Notes under the pieces: generated by a model
Databases searched by the model: none
Told to the model about the DNA's origin: nothing
What the model saw: only the letters and a program-made list of their open reading frames with translations
Assembly (NCBI GenBank): GCA_030704615.1
Contig: CM060732.1
Coordinates: forward strand, 30,423,053 to 30,487,052
Direction: 5' to 3'
From: Takakia lepidozioides
Lineage: Eukaryota; Streptophyta; Takakiopsida; Takakiales; Takakiaceae
Length of the DNA: 64,000 nucleotides
Position numbers and translations under genes: made by a program
In this document: one piece after another, positions 10,841 to 25,652 of the stretch
How the letters are laid out: each line of letters starts with the position of its first letter
Numbering within the stretch: the stretch's first letter is position 1

Positions 10841-11999
10841 ACAACAGCCCAAAATTTGAAAAACAGAGAAATGGCAGGGAATCCAACTTGATTGTCTGTC
10901 GATAGAACCCAACTTGATTTTGCAGCTGTCGCATGGACTGCGCCCTCGCCTCGCGCAACAAATTCTTGGAATGCCGGCCAAAACCCCTTCTCATTGACAT
11001 TCGGAAATGGGAACTGAGGAATAAGGCCATGCGGTAGCAGAAGGATTGAGCCTGGAGTTCGCTTTCGCAAGATGAACCTTGAGCTCCGGTTTCCCCGGTT
11101 TCCAATGTTGATTTTCTTTGCAATAGGGACAGGTAGAGGCGGGCTCAATCGCCGCTTGTCTCTCTCGTTAGAAACCTGCCGAATAGAAGGACCAGGGACA
11201 GAAACAGCAGGAGCACCAGAAGATGGAACCTCTGTAGCAGAAATAGCCGAAGAAGGTACAACAGCAGGCACTTCAATAGGATCTGCAATCTCACCCAAAG
11301 CCACCCTATTTTGCAGAATCCATGCATGATATGCATCAACAGAAGAAGCTGGAACAGAATTCATCACATTTTCAACAGCCATGGCATGCTTGAGCTCCGC
11401 ATCAGGAAACGGTTTTGTTCCTTTCGGTCTGGCCATACATGCGGCCGTTCCATCGACAATATGCCGATTCAATCTGCTCTTATCTACCTTTACTGCCCCA
11501 CAATAAGGACATTTGAACTTAGGCCGGCCCTTTGCTCCCTCCACCTTGGCCTCTCTACACCTGGTGTGGCAGTACGCGATCATTGTAGCATGCTCATGCT
11601 CAGTGTACCAGAAGCGAACTCGTTCGCCATCCCTTTTCAAGTGATCAAATGGAATAGTAGCCTCTCCAGGGAACAATTAACAATCAGCCATGACAAAAGA
11701 AAAAGCTGAAGAGAAGAGAAGAGCAAGAGCAAGAAAAGACAAGACAAGAAAAGACCAAGACCAAGAGAATTCCGAAGAACGCACAACAGGGAGCACGCAC
11801 AGCAAGGAGTGCAGGAAGAATATGAAAGGCTGCGAGAAGGGGAAAACTGAACAATGATCAAAGAACGAAGAACGAAGCTAGCTAGATGTCACCCGTAAGG
11901 CACGTCGGTTAAGCGAAAGACGGCGGTTCATTAAAATCTGGCGGCTTGCAATCAATTATATCCGCACTGACTCACACGTGTATGAGTTGCAATCCCGGT

Positions 12000-12450
12000 G
12001 TCACCCGGAATAGCGGAGTGTAACCCGTAACCCTACACTTGTGAGCGCGACAAACCGGCCGTTACCCGCATGCCAGGCACGTCGAGTGTAACCCTCCGTC
12101 AGGTACCCACATATGATGTAACCCTTCGTCACAACCTCATGTACCCCTAGTCTATGTGACTCCCGAACACAACATCGATGTAACCCTGTCATATCAAACC
12201 ATTAGTATGCAACCTCCAGGTAAACATGGTCAATGTAATGCCCCACCCATGTAACCCTAGCCTATGTGGCTCCGCGAGCGCAACATCCACGTAACCCATC
12301 AAACATGTCAACCCCATCTAAACCTCCATTACTAAACCGTCTACCAAGCTAGCATGTATTGAGAAAGAAAACACCGTGTAACCCCCTGTGTGTAACCATA
12401 GCACACGTGAGGTAGTCATATAAACCATCAGACATGTAACCGGTTGACAG
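12000..12450. repeat. TGTAACCC-rich tract upstream of the protease gene
   Basis: Plus strand carries TGTAACCC and GTAACCC words, the opposite orientation to 9380-10,840 and 12,990-13,790. Several copies sit in longer repeats with ATGTGGCTCC-like words. No coding seen. Confidence 0.75.
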
Positions 12451-12579
12451 TGCTTGCAAAACACGCATGATTCGATACGTATTGCATCCATAATAGCGAT
12501 GAGTAGGCTGCCCCGGCTGGTGTGTGAACAAAAGATACACGAGAGGAGAGTGAATGGGCACCCCGTCAAATGAGCGGCT

Positions 12580-12960
12580 GCTTGCATGGCTAGACCGAAA
12601 GAAAAAAACCCTTTCCTAATGCGGATCTTAGGAATACCATAGCCATCGGGGACGGTGACAAAACAACAAGAATGACATTGAGAAAGAAAAAGAATAGAGA
12701 CAACCGTATCAATCGTAGAGAAAACCGTAGTAATAGATTTGACGGATCGCTGCGCGGAAAGCGTTGTCTTGTATGTTGCTGGGATGACGATACTGAACTG
12801 AATGAACTACAAATCTTTCGCATTGATGTGTGAAGCCGATTGGGCACCATGGGAATTGCAGAAAGCTGATGCCCCAAAGCAAAAAAACGAGCGAGCTAGG
12901 AATCTGAAAAACGGATGGAGAGAGCAAATTAGGGTTTCGGCCTCTATTTAAACCTCCATT
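12580..12960 (-). promoter_or_regulatory. Candidate promoter and 5' leader of the minus-strand gene
   Basis: On the minus strand, a TATA-like TTTAAATAGAGG (about 12,943-12,954) is followed by AAACCCTAATTTGCTCTCTCC, which contains the plant telo-box AAACCCTAA, and then a pyrimidine-rich leader. This is a plausible core promoter about 1.2 kb from the first ATG at 11,689. It could also serve an unrelated transcript. Confidence 0.35.
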
Positions 12961-12974
12961 CGGCCGTCGGATAG

Positions 12975-13790
12975 TTTACACGTGTATGATGTACACGAGG
13001 CGGTGTTACAGAGGGTTACATGAGGGTTACAGAGGGTCAGAGAGGGTTACATGGAGTGAGGGTTACATAGGGGTGAGGGTGACACTCTGCGGTGTTACAG
13101 AGGGTTACATGGTGGTGAGGGTTACAAAGGGTCACAGAGGGTTACATGGAGTGAGGGTTACATAAGGGGTGAGGGCGACACTCTGCGGTGTTACAGAGGG
13201 TTACATAGGTTACAGAGCCACAGAGAGGGTTACATGGTGGAGGGTGACACTCTGCGGTGTTACAGAGGGTTACATGGTGGTAAGGGTTACACCTGGTGAG
13301 GGATATAGAGGGTCACAGAGGGTTACATGGGTTACAGAGGGTTACATGGTGGTGAGGGTTACAGAGGGTCAAAGAGGGTTACATGGAATGAGGGTTACAT
13401 AGGGGTGAGGGTGTGTGTTACAGAGGGTTACATGGTGTGAGGGTTACAAAGGGTCACAGAGGGTTACATGGGAGGGTTACATGGAGTGAGGGTTACATAA
13501 GGGGTGAGGGCGACACTCTGCGGTGTTACAGAGGGTTACATGGTTACAGAGCCACAGAGGGTTTGTGAGGGATGGGGTACTTGTGTTTATGAGGGTTACG
13601 GAGGGTTATATGGTGGCGAGGGTGACACTCTGTGGTGTTACAGAGGGTTACATGGTGGTAAGGGTTACACCTGGTGAGGGATATAGAAGGTCACAGAGGG
13701 TTACATGGGTTACAAAGGGTTACATAGTGGTGAGGGTTACAGAGGGTCAGAGAGGGTTACATGGAGTGAGGGTTACATAGGGGTGAGGGT
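12975..13790. repeat. Higher-order tandem array of GAGGGTTACA units
   Basis: Plus-strand GAGGGTTACATGG, GAGGGTGACACTCTGCGGTGTTACA and related units. Larger blocks repeat: the CGACACTCTGCGGTGTTACA word occurs at about 13,168 and 13,510, and the GGTAAGGGTTACACCTGGTGAGG word at about 13,276 and 13,655, giving a higher-order period of roughly 340-380 bases. ORFs across it are translations of the repeat. Confidence 0.85.
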
Positions 13791-13799
13791 GACATGTAT

Positions 13800-14040
13800 T
13801 TTTAGCTTATACTCTTATATGTGTATAAATATAATTTGAATATATACATGTACATATCTATTATATATTATATATATAAATAAGTTAAAAATTATAGATT
13901 ACAATTCAATTGAATTGTAGTCAGCAATTCAATTGAATTGCCAATTCGCAATTCAATGGAATCGTGTGCCGACAATTCAATTGAATTGCAAATTAGGGTT
14001 AGTTCAAATTGAATTGCCCTTGCAATTCAATTAATTGCGC
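13800..14040. repeat. AT-rich stretch with CAATTCAATTGAATTG palindromes
   Basis: TA-rich sequence (13,800-13,900) is followed by at least four perfect or near-perfect copies of the self-complementary 16-mer CAATTCAATTGAATTG between 13,902 and 14,030. It begins exactly where the GGGTTACA array ends. Confidence 0.8.
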
Positions 14041-17242
<3,202 letters not shown>

Positions 17243-17372
17243 TTTACCGTAGCCTTGTGGCCATTGACCCCGCGCCAGAGAGACACAGAGAGAGAACACA
17301 ACAGAGAGAAAAAAAAGGAAACTTCATCCCTGTCACCAATTCTGGTACCGATAGGCAAGGGTTGATGGTGGA

Positions 17373-20300
17373 GTGGACTTGGGATTGTCGCGCAGGTCAG
17401 GTCTGGACATTCCCTTCATCACCGACTCCACCTCTAGGATTGCCTCCTCTTCCTTACATCAGTGTGGTTGCTCCAACATCGCAGTCTCCTCTCGACTATC
17501 TCCTGGGCAGGCCTACTTCAAAAGAGTCTCCTGGTCACTCAGAGGAAAGGCCAAGCGCTCTCCTCAACCTTGGCAGCGGCTGAAAATATCACCCCCCTTC
17601 AAAATGTTAGAGGCAAAGGGCACACAGGCAACATGGATACCGCTGGGATGCTCCAGTTACCACAGATTGGGGCTGAGGGCAGTTGTGGCTCATGATGACA
17701 TTGCTATTGTTACTTCTCATGTTGGGTCTTCCGAGAGCCTTGCGTCCCTAGACATGACACAGATAGCGGAGTTGCCCTACACAAACACTGATGTAGATAA
17801 TGTTGAGGAGGAGAGCAAACCAGAGGATGAGCATCAAACTTTGGCCTGTTCAAACTGGGAAGGTATGCTGGTGAAGGAGAAATCACGGCGAGCAAAAATA
17901 GCACAGGCCAACAAGGGAAAAGTGCCCTGGAACAAGGGCAGACATCATCCCCCAGGTATGTTTCTGGCAGGGCTTGCTATCAATTTGAGCAGGTTGGAGG
18001 TGGATTTGTGGAAGAGGTGAGGTCTCAAGGTGCTTCTGAAGCTAAATGAATATTATGGAGGTGGATACATCTCCTGCCTTCAACGATGCAAAAGATGTAT
18101 GATGTATGCCCTGTGTTTGACTGGTTTCTGTGTGTCTGTCTGGGAGAGAGCTCATATGAGTGCGTTACTGCATGGCAGAAACAATCCAAAAGATTCGGGA
18201 GAAGACAAGGATTGCCATGCGCAGTCCAGAGGTGAGGTCTCCTGGACCTTTCTCCCTCCATTTGTTTATCTTGACAGAAGACACAGTCCTCTATTTGAGC
18301 AAGCCCTTGTTGAGTGAGTCATGTATTGAATGCCCTATGTTCTCGCAATGGTCTTCTTATGAGGGGCCATCACTCATCCCTCCATGTCTCTCTCTTTAGG
18401 GACTTTCTTTCTCTCATCATTCTTGTCATTTTTCCACTGCAGAAGGATTAATACTGAAGTTAAAAGGATTGCCTTTTGTGGGGTTTGCACCCACCAGAGT
18501 TTGAAAGTACTCAAAAAACTCTGTTTTTGGGCAAAACTAAAGGGAACAGAAACTACTACGTTTGTGAGGGCCTCACTCCGGTGGTGTGACTTAACTAGAA
18601 ATAGACAGTCAATTCGAGCTTTCCAGATATTCTCTAGAAAGCCCTTCACACAAGCATCAACCTGATGTGTGTGATCTGCCATCAATTTGACCCCCAACAG
18701 GGCCATGGCTTTAGGCTCGGCCTCAAGATTTTCGAAGTTGTTGAACAGAGGTTCAGGGACAATGTTCTTGATGTTCCTGAAGAGGGTCACTCTCTGGTGA
18801 GAATACCTCGTACAATGTTTCAGAAAATGGATATTGTCTTCAGGCTGACCCCATACGTGGGCACCATATTGAAGCATTGGTTGGCCATTCTCTTTCAATC
18901 GTAGCTGACAAGCGTACCCCAAGCGCATGATGATTAAGGGAATCCAAATCCATGGCGATTATATAATCTCCTTTTCCTCTCTGCACCTTGTGGTCCTCGC
19001 CCATGTAACAGACTGGAAACAAGTTCAGGGAAGTTTTATGCCAACCTTCATTTTCATCGGACAGTCTTGAGGCATCTGACATGGCATTAGACACTGCAAC
19101 CTCCAGGTCAGCTTCATCTAGCAACTTCTGGGCTAATATTCAGATGCTTGAAAATCTTCTACCTTTTTCCACCTGGACTTCTGTTTGACAGGACGTTCTT
19201 GCTTCCAAGAAATATAGTTGATTATCTTAGGCTATCTGGTATTAGTCATAAGATTCAACTGGCTCCACCAATCTGACCTTGAATTCATCACGTCGAGAGC
19301 TTAAGGTAGGTATGCCAAACTTGCCTTCACCAGCAACGTTAGCTGTTCCAGAGCATGCTGACATGCTCTCTTTGAGCAACCTGAATGGATGGCCAATGTT
19401 CAGCAGGGAACACCACGAGTACATTCTATCGTTCTTGTCATGAGCTCTTAAGCTTTCCACAGATGCAATAGATTCTTTTCTGGCTTTGTGCAATGTTTGG
19501 GATTTGATCTGCTATTTGGTTCAAGTGGTTCTAGTGTGTCCCTCTGGGCGTCTCTCTCCCTCTCTCTCCCTGTAAAACAGGCTAAGTACTGGCGGAAGAG
19601 GGTAGAAGAGATTCTCAAGGATTTGAATGTAAGTCCGCAAGTCTTGACCCTGCTGGATAAATCTGACTAGGCTGTAGTGTCCAAAGCCATGTCTATGGCC
19701 AGGAAATTGTCTGATGAAAAAGTTAGGCAGAAAACTTCCCTGAACTTGTTTCCACTCTACGACCTGGGGAAGGCCATAATGGATGATCTCAAGGGTTTAC
19801 CCACTCTCAGCACTAGACTGAAATTTAAACTCATGGCAGGAAGCCTACCTTTGAACAGCAAACAGAAGCATGGAAAACTTGGATCAACTGTCTGTTCCAA
19901 GGTAAGGCAGACTACCGGCGTCAGCCCCTGACAAAGGTAGTTTCTGTCCCTTTGTGTTCAGCTCAAACTGGGCATGGGGTCAATGTCCACAAGGGTATGG
20001 CAACAAACATCTTATGAGTACATTCTCTCTCTCTCTCCTCTCTCTCTTGTTCCGCCCAGACTGGGCGCAGGGTCTATGACCACAAGGCTATGGTAAACAA
20101 CGTCTTATGATTACATTCTCTCTCTCTCTTTCTATTCGTGGCCACAGTTAACCAATGTCTATGAGTATATTCACTCTCCTCTGTGAGGGGCATTCTTAGC
20201 AGAGACTGACCCTCTTCAAGTGCATCAAGAACATAGTTCCTGCACCTCTGTTCACCAACTTTGAAAATCTTGAGGCTGAGCCTAAAGCCTGGCCCTGTTC

Positions 20301-23300
20301 GGGTCTAATTACTGGGCAGCTCACACACAGCAGATTGAATGCTTGTGTGAAGGGCTTTCTAGAGGATATCTGGAAAGCCAGAACTAATTGTTTACAACCA
20401 GCTTAGTCCGCCCCGGCAGTGTCTGTTCCCTCTTGCTCTGGCCAAACTGGGTGTGGGGTCTATGGCCACAAGGCTACGGCAACGTCCTCGATCTTTGCAG
20501 CTGCGGGGAAATAAATTTGTACGTGCAACTGAGTTGCGGGGATAAGCTAAACCCTCGTGGGTGGGAACCCCACAAAAGGCTCTGGAAGGGTTAGTTTCCG
20601 GTATTTCTCTCTCTCTCATTTGACTTTGTCCCATGGACCGGTTGGGGCCGATGTATTATAAAGTTCAGTTCTTTCTCTCTATTTTCCGCTCTCCATCTAG
20701 TCATTGAAGGATTACAGAGGCCGATGTGTCACCTCTCTCACATAGTCATGGAATGTGTTTTGTGCTTTGTTTGTTGTGCAGATCCGGGAGAAGCTCCGCA
20801 GTTGTGGGAAAAATCAGACGTAAGAATTACGGTTATGCTCCAGACCATGATGACCCATACAGAGGGAGTGAGTAGCTGTTTTGTAAGACATGGATGAGGT
20901 TGTCTTGTGGGCATGTTACTCCACTATTGCCATCTCCCAACTGTTGATGCAAGAATCATCATAAAATTTCATCAAGTGATGCCAAGAAGTCATCTTCGGA
21001 GGTAACATTGCAGGGTTATGCTTTGTGTGCAGTGGTGCAACCAAGGATAAAATCCGTAGCGCAATGAAGGTAGTATGGGAATTAAAGCGGACATCCAAAG
21101 TATTCCAAGACACCTGTGTCAGGGAATGGAAGGAGGAGGTTGCAGAGGCTGCAAGACTTGGAGGGCTGGAAGATGAAGAGTTGGAATGGAGCACATTTAT
21201 GAAACTCAAGCAGCAACTTCGGCAGGAGGCCATGGCTGCAGCAAAAGAAGCAAGACTGAAACAACTAGAACTACAGAAGAAAGCAGTGAAGGCTAGAAGA
21301 GCTGCTGGATGTTCAGAGGAGCATCGCAAGAAGATATCGGATGCTATTAGAGCCAAGTGGGAAGATCCGGTATATCCTTAACATCTCTCCTGTCTAGGTC
21401 TCTCTTTTGAGCAACTGCATAGAGCAGATGTGCTGTCAAGTACATCAAGGTCTTCGTAGGTCCCCTGATAATCATGTTACTCTTTTGGCTGTTCTACCTG
21501 TGACTAGTTCTTTCCACTTCTCATGGGGGACAGAGTGAAAGAAGAAGATGAAGAAAATATTAAAAATTCATCCCATCCATGTTTTGCCCAGAGGGTCCAT
21601 GGGACACAGTCAAACAATACAGTAGAACCACTAAACCCAGTAGCAAATCAACACCCCAAATGAAGGCAGAGAAAGAAAGGCAGAAATTTTGTGAGAAATT
21701 GAAGTTGATAACAGTTGTCCAAATCCAGGAATATCGAAGTAGGGTGTTTGAAGGCATGCACAGAAACCCAGAGAGGAGACGTCGGCCCCAACCCCAAAAA
21801 ATAGCCACGTCCACATCCACAGCAAATATTGATAACGATTTCATCGTCGAAGTTTTGGCAGAGGAGAATTTGGCAATGGAGAGAAAGGCACGCTTTGCAG
21901 CAGCCCATTTAAATGGGCATGCCAGAGTAACCCTGGCTAGACCTGGGATAAGCGAAGGGACCCAACCTGTTTCTTCTAACTCCCAGAGGCGGACTTTACT
22001 AGACAGAAGCACACCTCTGGCCGAGAGCCAGCCAGTACTAGAGAAAAAGAGTGTGCTGCCTGAACTCATACCTGAGGAAGACGGGGGTTTCTCTGCAGCT
22101 CCTAACACTAGAAGTCTCCCCCAAGAAGCTGCCCAGCCGAGCAAAGGGACTCGTGCCTTGTATGTTGACCCATTGGCCAGTGAGAAGCTAGAGAAGATAA
22201 AGCGGCTTCGAGAGGGTAGGCTGGTGATGGAGTTGAAACGAAGGGAGGCTGCAGAACGAGCACGGTAAGTGGTTGGGTCAATCAAACCTTTTTGTCTCTG
22301 GGACATTGTTCTTTTGAGCCATAGTGGGAATAGCAGTATGTTGTGCCTCTCACAGTTTAGCCTCTCAAGTCTCAAGTTGGCTGCTGTTCTGGAGCAGATG
22401 GTAGATAAGATTTCAATCGTACACCCGTCCACTGAAGAGCCCATCTAATTCCACATTTTAAGGTGGGTCTTTAGTGTTGAAAGATGCACAATCACTCATA
22501 AGAGAGAGCAAACTTAAGTGGGTGGGACGTCCTTTCGATAACAGAAGAGATCTACTAGAAAGAGAAGAAGCCTTTATCTAAAGCATATGTAGTGAGAACC
22601 GCCTTGACTGCTCGTGTCAGCAAGCTGTTATAAAAGTAGACCTTCACAAGCTTTACTACTAACTTACAATGATTTACTTCTCTGTGCAATTGTCAGGAGA
22701 GTATTCCAAGTCTCAAATCAAGTTGTGGGGATAATGGAGTAGTCACAAGAATTGCTGGATCAAGTTCCCATGGTCAAAAGCTAGCTAAATAGTGTATCGC
22801 TGTGTCTTGTGTGGTGGCAGGATGCTTATGGCGGAGGCCGAAAGAGCTGCTAGTGCGTTGGAAGTAGCAGCTGGCACAGATAAGATGGCTATAGCTTCTC
22901 TCAATGAGACCCGTCGTCTCTTGGCTGAAGCTGCTCGCTCTATTCAGACTGCAGAACTGGGAAAGGTTGACGAGTCCCTCTTACCGGTTCGAAATTCTGA
23001 ACATGGGTATGGTGCCTCAACCAGGGGAGCATATACCCGCACCTTGACCTCCATGGTGGCTGCACCGAATGGGTCTCCTGTATTTTGCCCACCTCTTGCA
23101 AGAAGTACGATGAACACCGGATGCACATTGGAGAGTGAGCTTTACACCACCACAAGCAGTAGGAGCAAACCCAGTGGCACTTCCTGGTACACGAGACAGG
23201 GAGTAATGGGAGGTCACAAACCAAATAGCCAGGGGACTAGCCCTTTTCATCCAAATGAAGAAGAGGGAAGTCAAGTGGATCTGAGCTTTGCACGTAGGGA

Positions 23301-23502
23301 CCAGGTGGGAGAGAGTCATGTGCCCTCATTGGCTAGCAGTTCCAGTAGAGAAGGAATAGAACGGTGTGCAATGGGTCGAGTGAATGGGAGGCCACAAAAG
23401 AGTGTCACAGATGTTGAACAGACTCCTACTGGAAATAGGTCAGTGATAAGAAGATGGCATCGCGGGCGGTTGATCACAGTGGAGAGCAATGAAAATAGTT
23501 GA
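17373..23502 (+). CDS. NUMOD3-domain plant protein (At1g53800-like family), multi-exon
   Basis: Exons with consistent GT-AG phases: 17,373-17,955, 18,179-18,231, 20,782-20,819, 21,033-21,369, one ending at 22,264 (start uncertain, near 21,588) and 22,821-23,502. Exons 1-2 encode a NUMOD3 DNA-binding module (AKIAQANKGKVPWNKGRHHPP, joined in phase to ETIQKIREKTRIAM). Exon 4 encodes EHRKKISDAIRAKWEDP and a long basic helical region. Exons 5-6 join as ERAR/MLMAEAERAASALEVAAGT and end in an Ala-rich helix, then a Ser-rich tail. This order matches the conserved land-plant family that includes Arabidopsis At1g53800 (recognised from memory). Its biochemical role is not known to me; nucleic-acid binding is inferred. 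The first Met at 17,373 is the earliest in frame and the N terminus is Ser/Arg-rich, so an organellar transit peptide is possible. The exon 4/5 junction is not resolved. Confidence 0.75.
18374..19124 (-). mobile_element. LINE 3'-end fragment in intron
   Basis: The minus strand reads HFLKHCTRYSHQRVTLFRNI and FENLEAEPKAMALLGVKLMA, the zinc-binding C-terminal part typical of plant non-LTR reverse transcriptases, preceded by SLNLFPVCYMGEDHK. It sits inside the 2.55 kb intron (18,232-20,781) of the NUMOD3 gene. Frame is broken near 18,880. Confidence 0.65.
19560..20400 (+). mobile_element. Related LINE fragment in opposite orientation
   Basis: The plus strand reads YWRKRVEEILKDLN, KTSLNLFPLYDLGKAIMDDL and, after repeats, KNIVPAPLFTNFENLEAEPKAW and NACVKGFLEDIWKAR. 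These match the minus-strand fragment at 18,374-19,124, so the intron contains an inverted pair. A stop at 19,668 and repeat insertions break it. Confidence 0.65.
19960..20495. repeat. CT-tailed short repeat, three copies
   Basis: Units CAAACTGGG(C/T)..GGGGTC(T/A)ATG.CCACAAGG.TA.GGCAAC followed by (CT)n occur at about 19,963, 20,060 and 20,448, with a reverse-complement copy at about 17,240-17,280. This looks like a short interspersed family ending in CT runs. It has not been matched to a named family. Confidence 0.55.
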
Positions 23503-24478
23503 TTGCTATGTGTCTTCTGATTTTAGCCCTTGTATATGCTGTTCAATCGCACATTTATCACGTGTAAAGCATAAAGCACCGCAGAGAGATTCTCCTCATT
23601 CAGACTGTTTGCTATAGCCTTTACACTGTAGATGTTATACACTTTGGATGGAGAGGATGGTGTGCATGAGTGAGGGGGCCAAATAGATTGGAAGAGCTTT
23701 GCACATAAGCTTTTTATTATCCCTGACATTAGGAAGACTCGCCACAAAATTCAATACTGGCCTGCTGCTACTATACCTGCATGGGTTTGTTTTGCAGCAA
23801 ATCAACCAAGGAGGGCACACTCTCTTACTGGCAAAGTGAGATTTCGATGAGGTGATTTCATTGCAAAGTGCAAAGTCTTTATTCTCAAATGCTTGATGGG
23901 CATGACATTGTCGTCGTCGGCTCCACCAAGGGCACCAGAACGACCACAAATTCAAATGGTAGTTGTTTCTGTAAATTAACAGGATGCAGTTTTCCCCTGC
24001 TGGCAGAGAGGGTACTGCATCTCAGAGGAAAAATGGTCCAGGTCTGCAGGAATATAATTTTGTGATAAATATGTTGGATGCCTTTTTCACAAAGACCATA
24101 TGGTGGTGATGGATAAATTTATTTTTTCATCTCTCCTATGACTTGCTGAAGCTGGGGACTTTTGGAACAAAGATAATTGGGTGGGATTTTCATCATCTTT
24201 AATACTAGGTCATAAGCATCGAGTGATTCACTGCCGCACAAGGCTGCCTTGAAAGTGATTGTGGGTTCACAGCCGCATGGGTGTATGTTGGATTTCACCC
24301 ATTAGAGAGAGACAATGCCAACCCAAGTGATTGTAAGTAAGAGCCTCTTCTCCTTGCAGGTACAGCCCCTTGCCACCCATGATGGCCGGCCCAACTCTCA
24401 AAAAGTAGGAAACTGGGTCAACGGGTTCTTAAGTACTTGGGAACTTTCCACGCCTTGGGGAGGATTGGGCAACTTGCC
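23503..24478. other. Intergenic, no supported gene
   Basis: 3' flank of the NUMOD3 gene. A minus-strand stretch (23,523-23,955) reads vaguely protein-like in shifting frames (LPNVRDNKKLMCKALPIYLA) and could be a LINE remnant. I cannot place it. Confidence 0.4.
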
Positions 24479-24481
24479 TAC

Positions 24482-24920
24482 TTAGAGCACCCCCAACGCA
24501 GGTATGCTATGCCATTTCCAACGCCATTTTGTTGGGCCGTTCTCGGATCGGGACCCACCGCACCCCGCCAACACTATATACCGAGGGACCTACCCCAAGG
24601 TCATGGGGTACACCACTGGCATGTTTAACATATTTGCCGTACCTCGCCAGACCTCCGCCAAGCACTTGGGAGCAAGTCCGATGGGAATGAAGAACGCGCT
24701 CTGGCTTTTGGGGATAGGAATAGCAGGTGCGGCACAGCGTGGAGCCACCATGTGGCATCCACAGACTGGCCAGCCCAACTTGGTGCTGGATTTAGCGTGA
24801 CTCTGGTGGACGTGCTTCCGCCAGTCTCATGTACCGAGACTCAAATCCACGCCAAACTCCATGCCACGATGAGCAGCTTGACGGCCCCGATGGCGGGACA
24901 CCGTTGGAGATGCTCTTAGG
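24482..24920. mobile_element. MITE-like element
   Basis: The left end TTAGAGCACCCCCAACGC and right end ACCGTTGGAGATGCTCTTAG form imperfect terminal inverted repeats of the AGAGCATCTCCAAC type often seen in plant MITEs. The interior, about 400 bases, has no coding capacity. A second such left end (TAAGAGCATGCCCAACAGGC) occurs at about 25,855. Confidence 0.6.
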
Positions 24921-25212
24921 GCATAACCAGCAATCGCTCAGAACCCTCCATCACTCACTGGACGTTAAAGAAACTTTACTTTTATGTTTATCTTAGTTAG
25001 GCGTATGGTGAGCCACTCAAGGTAGATAATGTGTGGGCTGGCAAGAGCCCAACAGCAACCCACCATAATCCACCATATCCATAATAGAGTAATAGTAGAA
25101 TAATGGTGCGAGAATGAGGGTACTGTTGGCCCCGCCACTCGTCATTACATACAAGGCTGAGCAGCGGATCCTGTGGTAGTGCGGGAGAATGTCACACTCC
25201 AACGCGTTGGAG

Positions 25213-25372
25213 AAAAAAAGTATGACGCCTCCAAAGGGAGCGTAACTTATGGTGTCACTTCACCACAAGGGCTACTACCTTCTAGCTGAAAGGTGGACAC
25301 CTTCATGACACACCAAAACGTGGTTTGAACCCACAACCACATCCGACGTGGTATGTGCCCCTTTCCAACGGT
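25213..25372 (-). mobile_element. tRNA-derived SINE, copy A (inverted)
   Basis: Reverse complement of the element at 25,653-25,819, with the 3' poly-T end at 25,213-25,219 (read as A on plus). The B-box-like GGTTCAAACC is present as GGTTTGAACC on the plus strand. Similarity fades in the A-box end. Confidence 0.65.
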
Positions 25373-25652
25373 ACCAAGCACTAGGGCTGGGCCGCGGTTT
25401 GGGACATCTCAATGTTACAAAACAAAACAAAACAAGTCGCAAACCGCGAGAGGCTCTGTCCATTGAAGCTACCACGTGGTTTTTACTTAAGAGCAATTTT
25501 AGACCAATCATATTCTTGACATGTGTACGGTCCATTGACCACATTTTCTCCATTGACTTCAACAAATGATGCAAAGTCTCTGCCCTGAAGGGACAGAGCC
25601 AACAAACAAACAATCTTGCTTCATATATTGATGTTTGGAAGACAACCAGCAT

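Larger units (their letters stand above)
6303..11689 (-). pseudogene. Zinc-finger and Ulp1-like (C48) cysteine protease gene, degenerate, multi-exon
   Basis: A minus-strand gene read from about 11,689 down to the stop at 6303. The first long exon (about 11,676-10,850) encodes a C2HC finger (CPYCGAVKVDKSRLNRH, then C) and a proline/serine-rich region. Further exon-like stretches lie at about 10,630-10,190, 10,150-9,770, 9,340-9,061, 8,870-8,598, 8,585-7,851, 7,760-7,421, 7,338-7,168 and 7,165-6,923, with the last at 6,723-6,303. The junction 6,923/6,723 (donor GTAAGT, acceptor TTGCAG) restores VFDDHWSVAVLE in phase. The C terminus carries the C48 triad: His in DHWSV, Asp in HLDSH, Gln in VPQQR and Cys in WECGYYAL. 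Lesions: TAA at codon 5 after ATG GCT GAT TGT, a frame change in an A-run near 10,468, and one near 7,166. It could be a transposon gene or a decayed host gene; Ulp1 domains occur in both. Confidence 0.65.

Noticed and set aside
13169-13780. Plus-strand ORFs rich in RVTEGYM
   Set aside because: They only translate the GAGGGTTACA tandem repeat and share no similarity beyond it.
5420-13790. GGGTTACA arrays as telomere or CRISPR-like repeats
   Set aside because: The word differs from plant TTTAGGG telomere repeats; spacing is irregular, copies are degenerate and the genome is eukaryotic.
21560-22444. A 294-codon minus-strand ORF
   Set aside because: It lies antisense to NUMOD3-gene exon 5, whose family similarity and splice phases support the plus strand.
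24437-24800. Two overlapping plus-strand ORFs of 63 and 98 codons
   Set aside because: They fall inside the MITE-like element and resemble no protein.
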